From: an uncultured Clostridia bacterium
GTDB lineage: Bacteria; Bacillota; Clostridia; Christensenellales; Borkfalkiaceae
NCBI GenBank assembly: GCA_945834965.1
Contig: CAMAHZ010000006.1
Location: 1-21,761 of the forward strand
Direction: 5' to 3'
Length of the DNA: 21,761 nt
A program made the position numbers and the translations under genes. The notes beneath the pieces were generated by a model that worked only from the letters and a program-made list of their open reading frames with translations, was not told where the DNA came from and ran no database searches. Of the stretch, positions 1 to 7,005 are shown one piece after another. How positions within the stretch are numbered: position 1 is the first letter of the stretch; each line of letters begins with the position of its first letter.

Positions 1-2033
1 TATGAATTGCCATACGAATTACCGTAGGAATTACCATATGAAGAGCCGTAGCCGCCTGAACTGCCGTAGCTATTTGATGAGCCGTAGCCCGAATAGGACG
101 ACGAAATTCGGCGCTGAGCGCTTTCGTCCACCGCACCGCTTATAGCACCGTACATATCCTTTAAAAAGCGTGAAGGGCGGGTCATTTCCCTATTGCCATA
201 CAGGTAGCGGCTTTTAGAACGAGTAAGCCAGATGCGCTTTTTTGCACGAGTCACGGCGACGTAGACAAGCCTGCGCTCTTCTTCAAGCGCGGCAGGGTCG
301 TCGCTTGCGCGCGAAGTGGGCAAAATGCCGTCCTCTAAGCCGACTAAAAATACTTTGTTAAATTCCAACCCCTTGACCGAGTGAATGGTCGCAAGGGTTA
401 CGTAGTTGCCGTCGTTCATCTCGTCCAAGTCGGACGCAAGGCTGACCTGATTTAAATACTCGTCCACGGTTGCGGTGGGGTTAAGTTTTGCAAAGTCGTC
501 CACGGCGGCGATAAATTCGTCAAGGTTGGCAAGTTTAACGTCCCCTTCGTCCGAGCCGTCGTCGTAGGCGGACTTCAAGTCCGCGTCTTCTATAACCGCC
601 CGCACGAGTTGGGTCAACCCTTCCGATTGAGAGCAGAGTACGAACTTCTTTAAAAGCTCGCCAAACTGCGCAACCTTAGCTTTGGCAGACGCGGCTAAGG
701 GCAAATCTTCGATATCTATGCAGGCGTCGTATAGAGAAAGTGAATTGCTCTTTGCGTACTCTTCCATAACTTCTAAAGTCCTTGCCCCTATACCCCTTTT
801 AGGCACGTTGATAATTCGGGTAAACGCTTCGTCGTCGAACGGGTTGGAAATAAGCCTTAAGTAGGCGAGCACGTCTTTAATTTCCTTACGCTCGAAGAAC
901 TTGAAACCGCCGAACACCTTATACGGTATGCCGTACTTTGCAAATTCCGATTCGTACGAACGGGTCAGGGCGTTTATGCGCATTAAAACGGCGAAGTCGG
1001 AGTATTTGCCCCCCGAATATACTTCGGCGTTTATGGTTTTTGCAGCGAAAAGAGCTTCGTCCTTTTCTTCTTCCGCCTGAATATATTCGGGCTTTTCGCC
1101 TTCTTCCGCTTCCGTCCACAGCGTCTTTTTGTGCCTGTTGCCGTTCTTTGCGATTACGGCGTTTGCAAGCGCCAAAATAGATTTGGTAGAACGGTAATTT
1201 CTCTGCAATTTGAACACCTTAGCCGCGGGATAGTCCTTATCGAACTTTAAAATGTTTTCGATAACCGCACCGCGCCAACCGTAAATGGACTGGTCGTCGT
1301 CGCCCACCACGAAGAGATTTCCATGCCCTTCGGCAAGCAGTTTGATTATGTTGTACTGCACGGCGTTAGTGTCCTGAAATTCGTCTACTAAGATATATTT
1401 GAACTTGTCCGAAAGATACGCCTTTGCTTCTCTATCCGCACGCAGAAGGCGCAAGGTCATAATGAGCAGGTCGTCGAAGTCGAGAGAGTTACAGCTCTTT
1501 AGATACTGCTCGTACCTTTCGTACACTTCGACAATCGTCCTTATGTTGTTTTCGTCCTTATACTGCACGGCGTACTGGTCGGGTGCAAGCCCCAAGGTCT
1601 TTGCGTTGGCAATGTGGAACTTGATATTCTTTAACTGCTTTTCGTCCACGCCGATTTCTTTGCACGCCTTTTTAATTACGTTATTTCTCTCGCTTTCGGT
1701 ATAGATTGAAAAGTTGGACTGAATTCCGATTGCCGAGCCGAAACGGCGCAAAATGCGCACGCACATAGAGTGAATGGTGCAAATCCACATATCGCCCACG
1801 TCGCCGATAGCAGACTGCACCCTTTCCTTCATCTCGTTTGCCGCCTTGTTGGTAAAGGTTATGGCAAGTATCCCCGAAGGCGTGCTTAAGCGCTTTTCAA
1901 GTATGTAGGCAATACGGGAAGTTAAAACTCTCGTCTTTCCGCTCCCTGCGCCTGCAAGCACTAAAACCTGACCTTCCGTATTTATTACGGGCTGAATTTG
2001 TTCTTCGTTAAGATTTTCTAAAACGTCCGACAT
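1..2033 (-). CDS. pcrA: ATP-dependent DNA helicase PcrA/UvrD (superfamily 1), C-terminus cut by window edge
   Basis: This is a 3'-5' DNA helicase of the UvrD/PcrA/Rep family, which acts in nucleotide excision repair and in clearing RecA and replication conflicts. The ATG at 2033 has a GGAAG ribosome site about 9 bases upstream, and 677 codons read through to the window edge without a stop. Walker A AGAGSGKT ends near residue 34. Motif II reads VDEFQDTN, motif III GDDDQSIYGWRG, motif IV QRNYRS, motif V TIHSVKGLEF and motif VI VAVTRAKKR. The helicase core is therefore complete. After about residue 643 the sequence becomes a tyrosine/glycine/serine/asparagine repeat (units SYG, GYGSS, SYGN) that is still running at the edge. 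PcrA usually ends near 720-750 residues with a Tudor-like domain; whether one follows the repeat cannot be seen. It has its own promoter, so it need not depend on the upstream small gene. Confidence 0.96.
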   Translation of the reverse strand, partial: MSDVLENLNEEQIQPVINTEGQVLVLAGAGSGKTRVLTSRIAYILEKRLSTPSGILAITFTNKAANEMKERVQSAIGDVGDMWICTIHSMCVRILRRFGSAIGIQSNFSIYTESERNNVIKKACKEIGVDEKQLKNIKFHIANAKTLGLAPDQYAVQYKDENNIRTIVEVYERYEQYLKSCNSLDFDDLLIMTLRLLRADREAKAYLSDKFKYILVDEFQDTNAVQYNIIKLLAEGHGNLFVVGDDDQSIYGWRGAVIENILKFDKDYPAAKVFKLQRNYRSTKSILALANAVIAKNGNRHKKTLWTEAEEGEKPEYIQAEEEKDEALFAAKTINAEVYSGGKYSDFAVLMRINALTRSYESEFAKYGIPYKVFGGFKFFERKEIKDVLAYLRLISNPFDDEAFTRIINVPKRGIGARTLEVMEEYAKSNSLSLYDACIDIEDLPLAASAKAKVAQFGELLKKFVLCSQSEGLTQLVRAVIEDADLKSAYDDGSDEGDVKLANLDEFIAAVDDFAKLNPTATVDEYLNQVSLASDLDEMNDGNYVTLATIHSVKGLEFNKVFLVGLEDGILPTSRASDDPAALEEERRLVYVAVTRAKKRIWLTRSKSRYLYGNREMTRPSRFLKDMYGAISGAVDESAQRRISSSYSGYGSSNSYGSSGGYGSSYGNSYGNSYGNS

Positions 2034-2065
2034 TGCTGTTTCTTCCGTGAAATATTTACACTATT

Positions 2066-2094
2066 ATTATATAATAAAACGATATTTTAGGCAA
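2066..2094 (-). promoter_or_regulatory. sigma-A type promoter of pcrA
   Basis: On the minus strand, TTGCCT (2094-2089) is followed after 17 bases by a perfect TATAAT (2071-2066). Transcription would start near 2059. This leaves a leader of about 26 bases that contains the GGAAG ribosome site. Confidence 0.65.
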
Positions 2095-2116
2095 GGAAAT
2101 AGCCCAAGATAAAAAA

Positions 2117-2497
2117 TTAATGGGGGCATACTTCCTTTTCCTTGCGGTACTTTTCAAGCGCTTCTAAATACTTTGTGGAAAGCTCCATAGTGTACCGCTG
2201 TTTTTCCGAATAGGAAAGCGTGTCGAAATATTCCTTGTCGGTAAGCCTGCCTATCGCGTCGGACACTTCGCCGTATTCGTCCAACAGCTTTTTGACCTTT
2301 AGATAGAATTCGTCTTCCTTTTGACCGCGGATTGAATCCTTGACCTTGCCGTACAAGTGAGATTTAACCTTGCCTGCGTTCAAGCCGCTTTCTTCCGCCC
2401 TTTTAGTCTTTAAATCCACGTCCTGCTTGCACTGTTGCCAAAAGCCGCTTGAAAGCCTTTGCTTTGCCTTTCTTGCCAAAACCTTTAAATCGTTCAT
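2117..2497 (-). CDS. Hypothetical small, highly charged cytosolic protein (126 aa)
   Basis: I do not recognise this family. The ATG at 2497 is preceded by AAGGTG about seven bases upstream, a plausible ribosome site. The protein has 126 residues, is rich in Lys, Glu and Asp, has no signal peptide or membrane segment, and looks mostly helical. Examples are KVKKLLDEYGEVSDAIGRL and the C-terminal stretch ending in KEVCPH. An N-terminal region rich in Lys and Arg (LARKAKQRL) could contact nucleic acid, but that is a guess. It lies between rpsU, from which it is separated by a terminator, and pcrA, which has its own promoter, so it is probably its own transcription unit. The unbroken frame, ribosome site and codon use like its neighbours support a real gene. 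Confidence 0.75.
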   Translation of the reverse strand: MNDLKVLARKAKQRLSSGFWQQCKQDVDLKTKRAEESGLNAGKVKSHLYGKVKDSIRGQKEDEFYLKVKKLLDEYGEVSDAIGRLTDKEYFDTLSYSEKQRYTMELSTKYLEALEKYRKEKEVCPH

Positions 2498-2581
2498 TTA
2501 TTCACCTTAAACTATTCGCATTTTACTTAATTCCGACCGCCGACTTTAACCGACAAAATGCGCCAAAATTCTACATTTTTG

Positions 2582-2616
2582 TAAAGAAAAAGCCCTACTA
2601 AACTCTCTTTAGTAGG
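2582..2616 (-). terminator. Rho-independent terminator of rpsU
   Basis: On the minus strand, a 9-bp stem (CCTACTAAA pairing with TTTAGTAGG, five-base loop, 2616-2594) is followed by GGCTTTTTCTTT. It lies 15 bases past the rpsU stop. Confidence 0.85.
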
Positions 2617-2630
2617 ACCTTATTTCTTTC

Positions 2631-2807
2631 TTAGTTCTTGCTTCTTTTTCTTGCAGCTTCGCTCTTTTTACGTCTCTTTACCGAAGGGGATTCGTAAAAC
2701 TCTTTCTTACGAAGGTCGCCGATGATACCGTCGCGTGAGCACTTTCTCTTAAATCTTCTAAGAGCGCTTTCAACAGACTCGTTTTCACCAACCTTTATAG
2801 TGGACAT
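2631..2807 (-). CDS. rpsU: Small ribosomal subunit protein bS21
   Basis: This is a 58-residue bS21 protein of the 30S subunit. It has the family pattern: an N-terminal VGENESVESALRRFKRKC segment, then a very basic helical tail with VKRRKKSEAARKR. The start is the ATG at 2807, 8 bases after a strong GGAGG. An in-frame GTG at 2816 overlaps that ribosome site and would add only three residues, so I reject it as the start. The gene is a single-gene unit with a near-consensus promoter and a terminator directly after it. In many Firmicutes rpsU is followed by a YqeY/GatB-like gene; here it is followed by an unrelated hypothetical. Confidence 0.97.
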   Translation of the reverse strand: MSTIKVGENESVESALRRFKRKCSRDGIIGDLRKKEFYESPSVKRRKKSEAARKRSKN

Positions 2808-2842
2808 CAAATTCACCTCCCCTTTTCAAAGAATGCTTAGAA

Positions 2843-2872
2843 ATTATATCAAAAGCCTATTCTTTTTGTCAA
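2843..2872 (-). promoter_or_regulatory. Near-consensus sigma-A promoter of rpsU
   Basis: On the minus strand, a perfect TTGACA (2872-2867) and perfect TATAAT (2848-2843) are 18 bases apart, with an extended -10 TGa. The predicted start is near 2836, giving a leader of about 28 bases with a strong ribosome site. This is one of the strongest promoters in the window, as expected for a ribosomal protein gene. Confidence 0.85.
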
Positions 2873-2911
2873 TCAATTTTCGCTTGGCTTTCATATAAAA
2901 ATAATATAAAT

Positions 2912-3799
2912 TTACAGCCCTAACGCAAGCTGTAAAACGTTGATTAATATACCTGCAAGCGCCGCAATTGCATAAATAGACGACATAATCAAAAGATTGC
3001 GTTTAATCTTTTTCGTGTTCTTTAAAAGCACGACCATACCCAAGCCTGCGTTAGTGCAAAGCCCTGCAACGCAGCTGCCGAAGGTTATGCCGCCGTTTAC
3101 GAACGTTTCGGTTAAAACGGCAGACGACGCACAGTTGGGTATCAGCCCCACCGCCGCCGTAATAAAGGGCTGGTAGTACGTTCCGCCCATAAGCCAACCG
3201 CTTATAGCCTCTTCCCCGATGGAAGAAATAATTATGCCGAATACAAGGTTGACGATTAAAATATAAGCCGTTACCTTAAGCGAGTGCAACAGGGGGTGTA
3301 CGAAATACAGCTCTATTGCGGAGTGCCCGTCGTGGTCGTGACCGCAGCTGTAGGCGTGTTCCTTACCTTCGCTTGAATAAAGCGGCTGAACTTCGTTGAG
3401 TTTATCCTTTATTATTGCGTTAACGAGATAGCCGACCGCCGTGGCAAGCATAAGCTTTACTGCAATCAGCGGCAAAATAGCCTGAGCCGCACCCACGCTC
3501 TGCGTACTGTTCGCAAGCAGGATAATGAGCGCTTCGTCGCTCGTAGCGATAAAAACCGCCATAATCGTGCCCGTGCGGATAAGCCCCGAATCGTACAGCT
3601 TTGCCGCCATAACCGAAAAGCCGCACTGCGGAATTATGCCCGTCGCACTGCCGAACAGCGGCGCAAGCGGACCGCGAAGCGTCTTTCTCGTCTTTTCCGC
3701 CGTAGTGCCGCTTTCCAAAAATTCAATTAAGATATAGATTAGCAGTATAAAGGGAAATACTAACGCAGTATCCTTTAACGCATCTAAAACGATTTCCAA
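2912..3799 (-). CDS. Putative heavy-metal exporter, ArsP_2 (DUF2899)-like multi-spanning permease
   Basis: This is a polytopic inner-membrane protein of 295 residues resembling the family of putative 10-TM heavy-metal (arsenic or manganese) exporters. The two halves show related motifs: GIIPQCGFSVMAAKLY near residue 54 and GLIPNCASSAVLTETF near residue 218. Both contain a Pro-x-Cys site in a membrane segment, as expected from internal duplication. Between them lies a short hydrophilic loop, CGHDHDGHS (residues 152-160), a likely metal-binding stretch. The start is a TTG at 3799 with AAGGT seven bases upstream; no ATG occurs before the first membrane helix has passed. It begins 21 bases after the ABC ATPase stop and is very probably co-transcribed with it. 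The substrate is not shown by the sequence. A link to the ABC ATPase is inferred from position only. Confidence 0.82.
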   Translation of the reverse strand: MEIVLDALKDTALVFPFILLIYILIEFLESGTTAEKTRKTLRGPLAPLFGSATGIIPQCGFSVMAAKLYDSGLIRTGTIMAVFIATSDEALIILLANSTQSVGAAQAILPLIAVKLMLATAVGYLVNAIIKDKLNEVQPLYSSEGKEHAYSCGHDHDGHSAIELYFVHPLLHSLKVTAYILIVNLVFGIIISSIGEEAISGWLMGGTYYQPFITAAVGLIPNCASSAVLTETFVNGGITFGSCVAGLCTNAGLGMVVLLKNTKKIKRNLLIMSSIYAIAALAGILINVLQLALGL

Positions 3800-3820
3800 A
3801 TTATTACCTTAAAACCCTTA

Positions 3821-5038
3821 TTAGCGCTTTTTCTTCTTATCTTCGGGCTTAAGCTTAAGCTTGTTTTTAATCTCTTCTTCTTCCGCATAGGTAAGGGGAA
3901 TTACGTCCGCTTCGGGGTACTCCGTCTTTACGTATCCGCCGTCCCTTTCAAGCACGGTCAAACGCGTATCCGCGTCGAAGAGATATGCGTGGGTTAAGTC
4001 GAAGCCGACCAAAACGCTATCGTCCTTCTTAACGCCGTCTGCCTTAACGACGAAGGAGAGCTTGCCTGCGTCGCAGTCGGCATAGCCCGTACCGCAGATT
4101 TCCTGTGCGGCGGTGACCTTTGCGGATATTATTCCGCCTTCGCCGACGAAAGCGTCTTCGGGGCGGAGACCTAAGATGACCTTTTTGCCGCCTTCTACGT
4201 AGTCCGCAATATTTTTAAACCTTTCAACGATATTTGCAGGAAGGGCAAAGCGCACGCCGTCGGCTTCTACCGCATAGCCTTCACCGTCCTTAACTACGGC
4301 GGCGTTATTTACAAAGTTTATCGTGGGCGAACCGATAGTGAATGCAACGAATGCGTTTGCAGGGTAGTCGTAAAGGTTGGCAGGCGTATCAATCTGCTGA
4401 ACGAAACCGTCCCTTAAAACGACGATACGGGTTGCCATGGTTATTGCTTCGTTTACGTTTTTGGTTGCGTAAACGAAAGTACCCTTCATACGCATCTGTA
4501 AGTTTATAAGCACCGAACGAAGTTCCGCTCTCGTTTCGGGCGAAAGACCTGAGATGGGGTCGTCTAAGAGATAGAGTTTAGGCTCTCTTACAATCGCCCT
4601 GCCGAACGCAACGAGCTGCTTTTGCGACGCCGTGAGCATTTTGGGCTTGCGGAACAAAATATCCGTTAATCCAAGCATATCTGCCGCCGCCTTAACTCTC
4701 TGCTCTACGACCGCCTGCGAAGCCTTTCTTATTCTCAAGCCGTACGCCATATTTTCAAGCACGTTGAGCGAAGGATATAAGGTGTTACCCTGAAAAATCA
4801 TTGCGATATCCCTTTCCTTGGAATCTACCTTGGTAACGTCCTTACCGCCGACGATTATCTCGCCGCCCGTAACTTCTTCAAGCCCTGCAATCAACCTTAA
4901 AAGCGTTGATTTGCCGCTCTTTTCGCCGCCGACGACTGCGATAAACTCGCTGTCGGATAGAGAGAAGTCTGCCTTGTAGAGCGCAAGCGCACCCGAAGGA
5001 TATATTTTACTTACCGAATTAAGCTTTAAATTAGCCAT
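3821..5038 (-). CDS. ABC transporter ATP-binding protein (MalK/UgpC-like with TOBE region), degenerate catalytic motifs
   Basis: By overall pattern this 405-residue protein is a carbohydrate-type (MalK/UgpC/MsmX) nucleotide-binding subunit, with an ABC domain at about 1-235 and a TOBE-like regulatory region at about 240-370. Walker A (GGEKSGKST, residues 37-45), the Q-loop glutamine (Q83) and the Walker B aspartate (D159) are intact. Four other signatures are not. The LSGGQ signature reads LTASQ (135-139). The catalytic Glu after Walker B is Asp (LLDDP, D160). The D-loop SxLD reads SGLS (163-166). The switch histidine is Lys (YATKN, K193). I checked these codons in the DNA. Such a protein may bind ATP but hydrolyse it poorly. 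No permease or binding-protein gene is nearby; the only partner is the metal exporter downstream. The C-terminus is a lysine-rich tail. The ATG at 5038 has an AGGGGG ribosome site seven bases upstream. Confidence 0.9.
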   Translation of the reverse strand: MANLKLNSVSKIYPSGALALYKADFSLSDSEFIAVVGGEKSGKSTLLRLIAGLEEVTGGEIIVGGKDVTKVDSKERDIAMIFQGNTLYPSLNVLENMAYGLRIRKASQAVVEQRVKAAADMLGLTDILFRKPKMLTASQKQLVAFGRAIVREPKLYLLDDPISGLSPETRAELRSVLINLQMRMKGTFVYATKNVNEAITMATRIVVLRDGFVQQIDTPANLYDYPANAFVAFTIGSPTINFVNNAAVVKDGEGYAVEADGVRFALPANIVERFKNIADYVEGGKKVILGLRPEDAFVGEGGIISAKVTAAQEICGTGYADCDAGKLSFVVKADGVKKDDSVLVGFDLTHAYLFDADTRLTVLERDGGYVKTEYPEADVIPLTYAEEEEIKNKLKLKPEDKKKKR

Positions 5039-5079
5039 TATTAACCCCCTGAAAACGGTTTGGATATTAATACGGTTTT

Positions 5080-5109
5080 ATTTTAACACGGAAGGCGGTA
5101 ATTTAACAA
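5080..5109 (-). promoter_or_regulatory. Candidate promoter of the ABC ATPase / metal exporter unit
   Basis: On the minus strand, TTGTTA (5109-5104) and TAAAAT (5085-5080) are 18 bases apart. The predicted leader is about 35 bases and ends in a strong AGGGGG ribosome site before the ATG at 5038. Both boxes depart from consensus, so this is a moderate call. Confidence 0.45.
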
Positions 5110-5186
5110 CCGCAAACGCCTTGATTTTTAAATTTTTTTAAAAAATATGCCTACCGCTTTATATAAGCCTAAATAGCGACCCTGCC

Positions 5187-5219
5187 GTTTTGCCATTCAA
5201 AGACGTAAGGCGGCAAAAC
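5187..5219. repeat. Inverted repeat upstream of queH
   Basis: GTTTTGCC (5187-5194) and GGCAAAAC (5212-5219) form a perfect 8-bp inverted repeat with a 17-base spacer. It ends 14 bases before the queH -35 box. Because it lies upstream of the predicted transcription start it cannot be a leader hairpin; it may be an operator. No function is shown. Confidence 0.5.
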
Positions 5220-5232
5220 ATTAAGTAAAGTA

Positions 5233-5261
5233 TTGCATTTAAATAATCGGTTTGCTATAAT
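5233..5261 (+). promoter_or_regulatory. Extended -10 promoter of queH, giving a nearly leaderless mRNA
   Basis: TTGCAT (5233-5238) and a perfect TATAAT (5256-5261) are 17 bases apart, with an extended TGc before the -10. The start point would be near 5268, only about seven bases before the ATG at 5275. There is no room for a ribosome site and none is present. This promoter also rules out the upstream in-frame ATG at 5233. Confidence 0.7.
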
Positions 5262-5274
5262 AATTACGCAATCT

Positions 5275-5871
5275 ATGAATAAAATCAACTACGACAAAGA
5301 GCAAAGAAAAATAATTGAAAGTTTGGGGGAGAGCAAGCCAAAGCTTTTATTGCACGCCTGCTGTGCGCCCTGCTCTTCCGCCTGTTTAGAGCGGCTTAAG
5401 GACAATTTTAAAGTAACCGTGTTTTTCTACAACCCCAACATTGAAACGGAAGAGTACTTTAAGCGCAAGAACGAGCTTATACGCCTTATCAACGAAACGG
5501 GTTGGGCAGATTATATCGACTGCGAGCACGACACCCACGTATATTATAGTGCGGTCAAGGGATTAGAAAAATGCGCCGAAGGCGGAAAAAGGTGTGAAAA
5601 GTGCTTTTCTCTGCGCCTTGAGAGAACGGCAAGGGCGGCTAAAGACGGCGGATACGACTACTTTACCACCACATTGACCATAAGCCCGTTAAAGGACGAA
5701 CAGCTGATAAATTCAATCGGATTAAGCTTAGAAAAAGATTTTTCGGTAAAATGGCTGCCTTCCGATTTTAAAAAGCAAAACGGATATTTGAGAAGCATCG
5801 CCCTTTCCAAAGAGCATAACCTGTACCGCCAAAACTATTGCGGCTGCATATATTCTATGCCAAAAGCTTGA
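5275..5871 (+). CDS. queH: Epoxyqueuosine reductase QueH
   Basis: QueH catalyses the last step of queuosine synthesis, reducing epoxyqueuosine to queuosine in the wobble position of GUN-anticodon tRNAs. It is the non-cobalamin alternative to QueG. The 198-residue protein has the family's conserved cysteines in order: LHACCAPC (C29, C30, C33), CEKC (C107, C110) and YCGC near the C-terminus (C189, C191). These are the expected iron-sulfur and metal ligands. I chose the ATG at 5275 because the longer frame from 5233 would begin inside the -35 box of the predicted promoter, and the shorter protein starts where family members usually do. No Shine-Dalgarno is visible. No other queuosine gene is present in the window. 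Confidence 0.93.
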   Translation: MNKINYDKEQRKIIESLGESKPKLLLHACCAPCSSACLERLKDNFKVTVFFYNPNIETEEYFKRKNELIRLINETGWADYIDCEHDTHVYYSAVKGLEKCAEGGKRCEKCFSLRLERTARAAKDGGYDYFTTTLTISPLKDEQLINSIGLSLEKDFSVKWLPSDFKKQNGYLRSIALSKEHNLYRQNYCGCIYSMPKA

Positions 5872-5896
5872 TTTGACGCCGTGATTATGATAAAAT
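5868..5896 (+). promoter_or_regulatory. Candidate promoter of the carbamoyltransferase gene
   Basis: TTGATT (5868-5873, overlapping the queH stop) and TAAAAT (5891-5896) are 17 bases apart. The predicted start near 5903 falls in a 14-base near-perfect palindrome, ACGGTTATAGCCGT (5901-5914), which could be an operator. The leader is about 65 bases. Confidence 0.45.
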
Positions 5897-5967
5897 AAAA
5901 ACGGTTATAGCCGTGTAAACTTAAGCTAAAAGGTATTGTAAGCGGGTTTTTCGGCGTAAGGAGTTTT

Positions 5968-6906
5968 ATGGATATTAACAGATACACCCCACACTATTCT
6001 ATAAACAAAAAGCATATGACCAAGCTTTCGGACTATTCCACCGAAGAGCTTTTCGAGCTTTTGTATGCAACGAGACAGATGAAGGCGAAGTTTGCCGCAC
6101 ACGAGCAGACGACGCTTTTACAGGGCGTTACCGTTGCGCTTTTATTCGGCGATATATCCCTTCGTACCCGTTCCGCCCTGCAAATCGGCATTAAACAGCT
6201 CGGCGGCGACAGCATTGATTTGCCCTATAACGAAAACGACTTACGCTACGGCGAAAACGTAGACGACTTGTTTAACGTGCTATACCGCTACGATATCGGC
6301 GCGCTCGTCACAAGGGGTATTCCCCAAAAGGATTTGGAAAGGTATGAAAAGCTTGTACCTATGACAATAATCAATTCCGCAAACGACGACTTCGTACCCA
6401 TTCAGATTATCGGCGACTTGTACACCATTTGGGAAAAGAAAAAGAAGTTGGAAGGCTTAAAGCTTGCCTATATCGGCAAAGGCACAAACGTTGCGTCGTC
6501 GCTTATTATGGGCGCGGTCAAGTGCGGTATGCAGGTTTCAATCGCCACCCCCGACAGCTACCCCGTAAAAGCCGAACACCTTGAAAGTACAGAGCAGTAC
6601 GGTACGATTGAAGTCACCGACGACCCTGCGCTCGCCGCAAAGAATGCGGATATAATCTATACGAACAGCTACAACTACCACCACTTAACCGACCCCAAGG
6701 AAGCCGAAATATTATCGCCCTATAAAATCAACAACCGCTTGATGGCTCAGGCGAGCGGCACGGCTATGTTTATGCACCCCCTGCCTGCAAGAAGGGGTAC
6801 GGAAGTAACCGCCGACGTAATAGACGGCAAGCAGAGCGTCGTATACGACCAGGCGGCAAACAAGCTGCACGCAATCAAGGCGATTTTGGCGTTGTTAATT
6901 AAATAA
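5968..6906 (+). CDS. Divergent aspartate/ornithine carbamoyltransferase family protein, substrate unknown
   Basis: This 312-residue protein has the two-domain carbamoyltransferase layout. The carbamoyl-phosphate loop SLRTR (residues 64-68) matches the family's S-T-R-T-R. The C-terminal part (HPLPARRGTEV at 270-280, then VVYDQAANKLHAIKA) follows ornithine transcarbamylase closely. Key positions differ. The HPxQ motif reads VPIQ (143-146), so the catalytic-site histidine is Val. The HCLP cysteine that contacts ornithine is Pro, as in aspartate enzymes. The ornithine-binding D-x-x-x-S-M-G region is replaced by TNSYNYHHL (232-240). It is therefore unlikely to be a standard ArgF, and no arginine or pyrimidine genes are adjacent. 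The ATG at 5968 follows AAGGAG by six bases. It has its own promoter and terminator. It may use another amine, or be a binding or regulatory paralogue. Confidence 0.85.
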   Translation: MDINRYTPHYSINKKHMTKLSDYSTEELFELLYATRQMKAKFAAHEQTTLLQGVTVALLFGDISLRTRSALQIGIKQLGGDSIDLPYNENDLRYGENVDDLFNVLYRYDIGALVTRGIPQKDLERYEKLVPMTIINSANDDFVPIQIIGDLYTIWEKKKKLEGLKLAYIGKGTNVASSLIMGAVKCGMQVSIATPDSYPVKAEHLESTEQYGTIEVTDDPALAAKNADIIYTNSYNYHHLTDPKEAEILSPYKINNRLMAQASGTAMFMHPLPARRGTEVTADVIDGKQSVVYDQAANKLHAIKAILALLIK

Positions 6907-6926
6907 TTTGCCCAAAGAAAAGTTTA

Positions 6927-6956
6927 AGCACACCGAGCTTTCGGTGTGCTTTTTTA
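6927..6956 (+). terminator. Rho-independent terminator of the carbamoyltransferase gene
   Basis: A perfect 10-bp stem (AGCACACCGA pairing with TCGGTGTGCT, loop GCTT) is followed by a run of T. It lies between convergent genes and may also slow transcription coming from the minus strand. Confidence 0.92.
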
Positions 6957-7005
6957 ATTTCTTTCGCGCTTTTCGCTCTTTATCCGCTTTGCGCCTGAGA
7001 GAACT

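Noticed and set aside
5110..5232. preQ1 riboswitch before queH
   Set aside because: The inverted repeat lies upstream of the promoter and no preQ1 aptamer pattern is visible. QueH acts after preQ1 incorporation in any case.
5233..5274. Longer start for queH at 5233
   Set aside because: This ATG overlaps the -35 box of the predicted promoter, and homology begins after the ATG at 5275.
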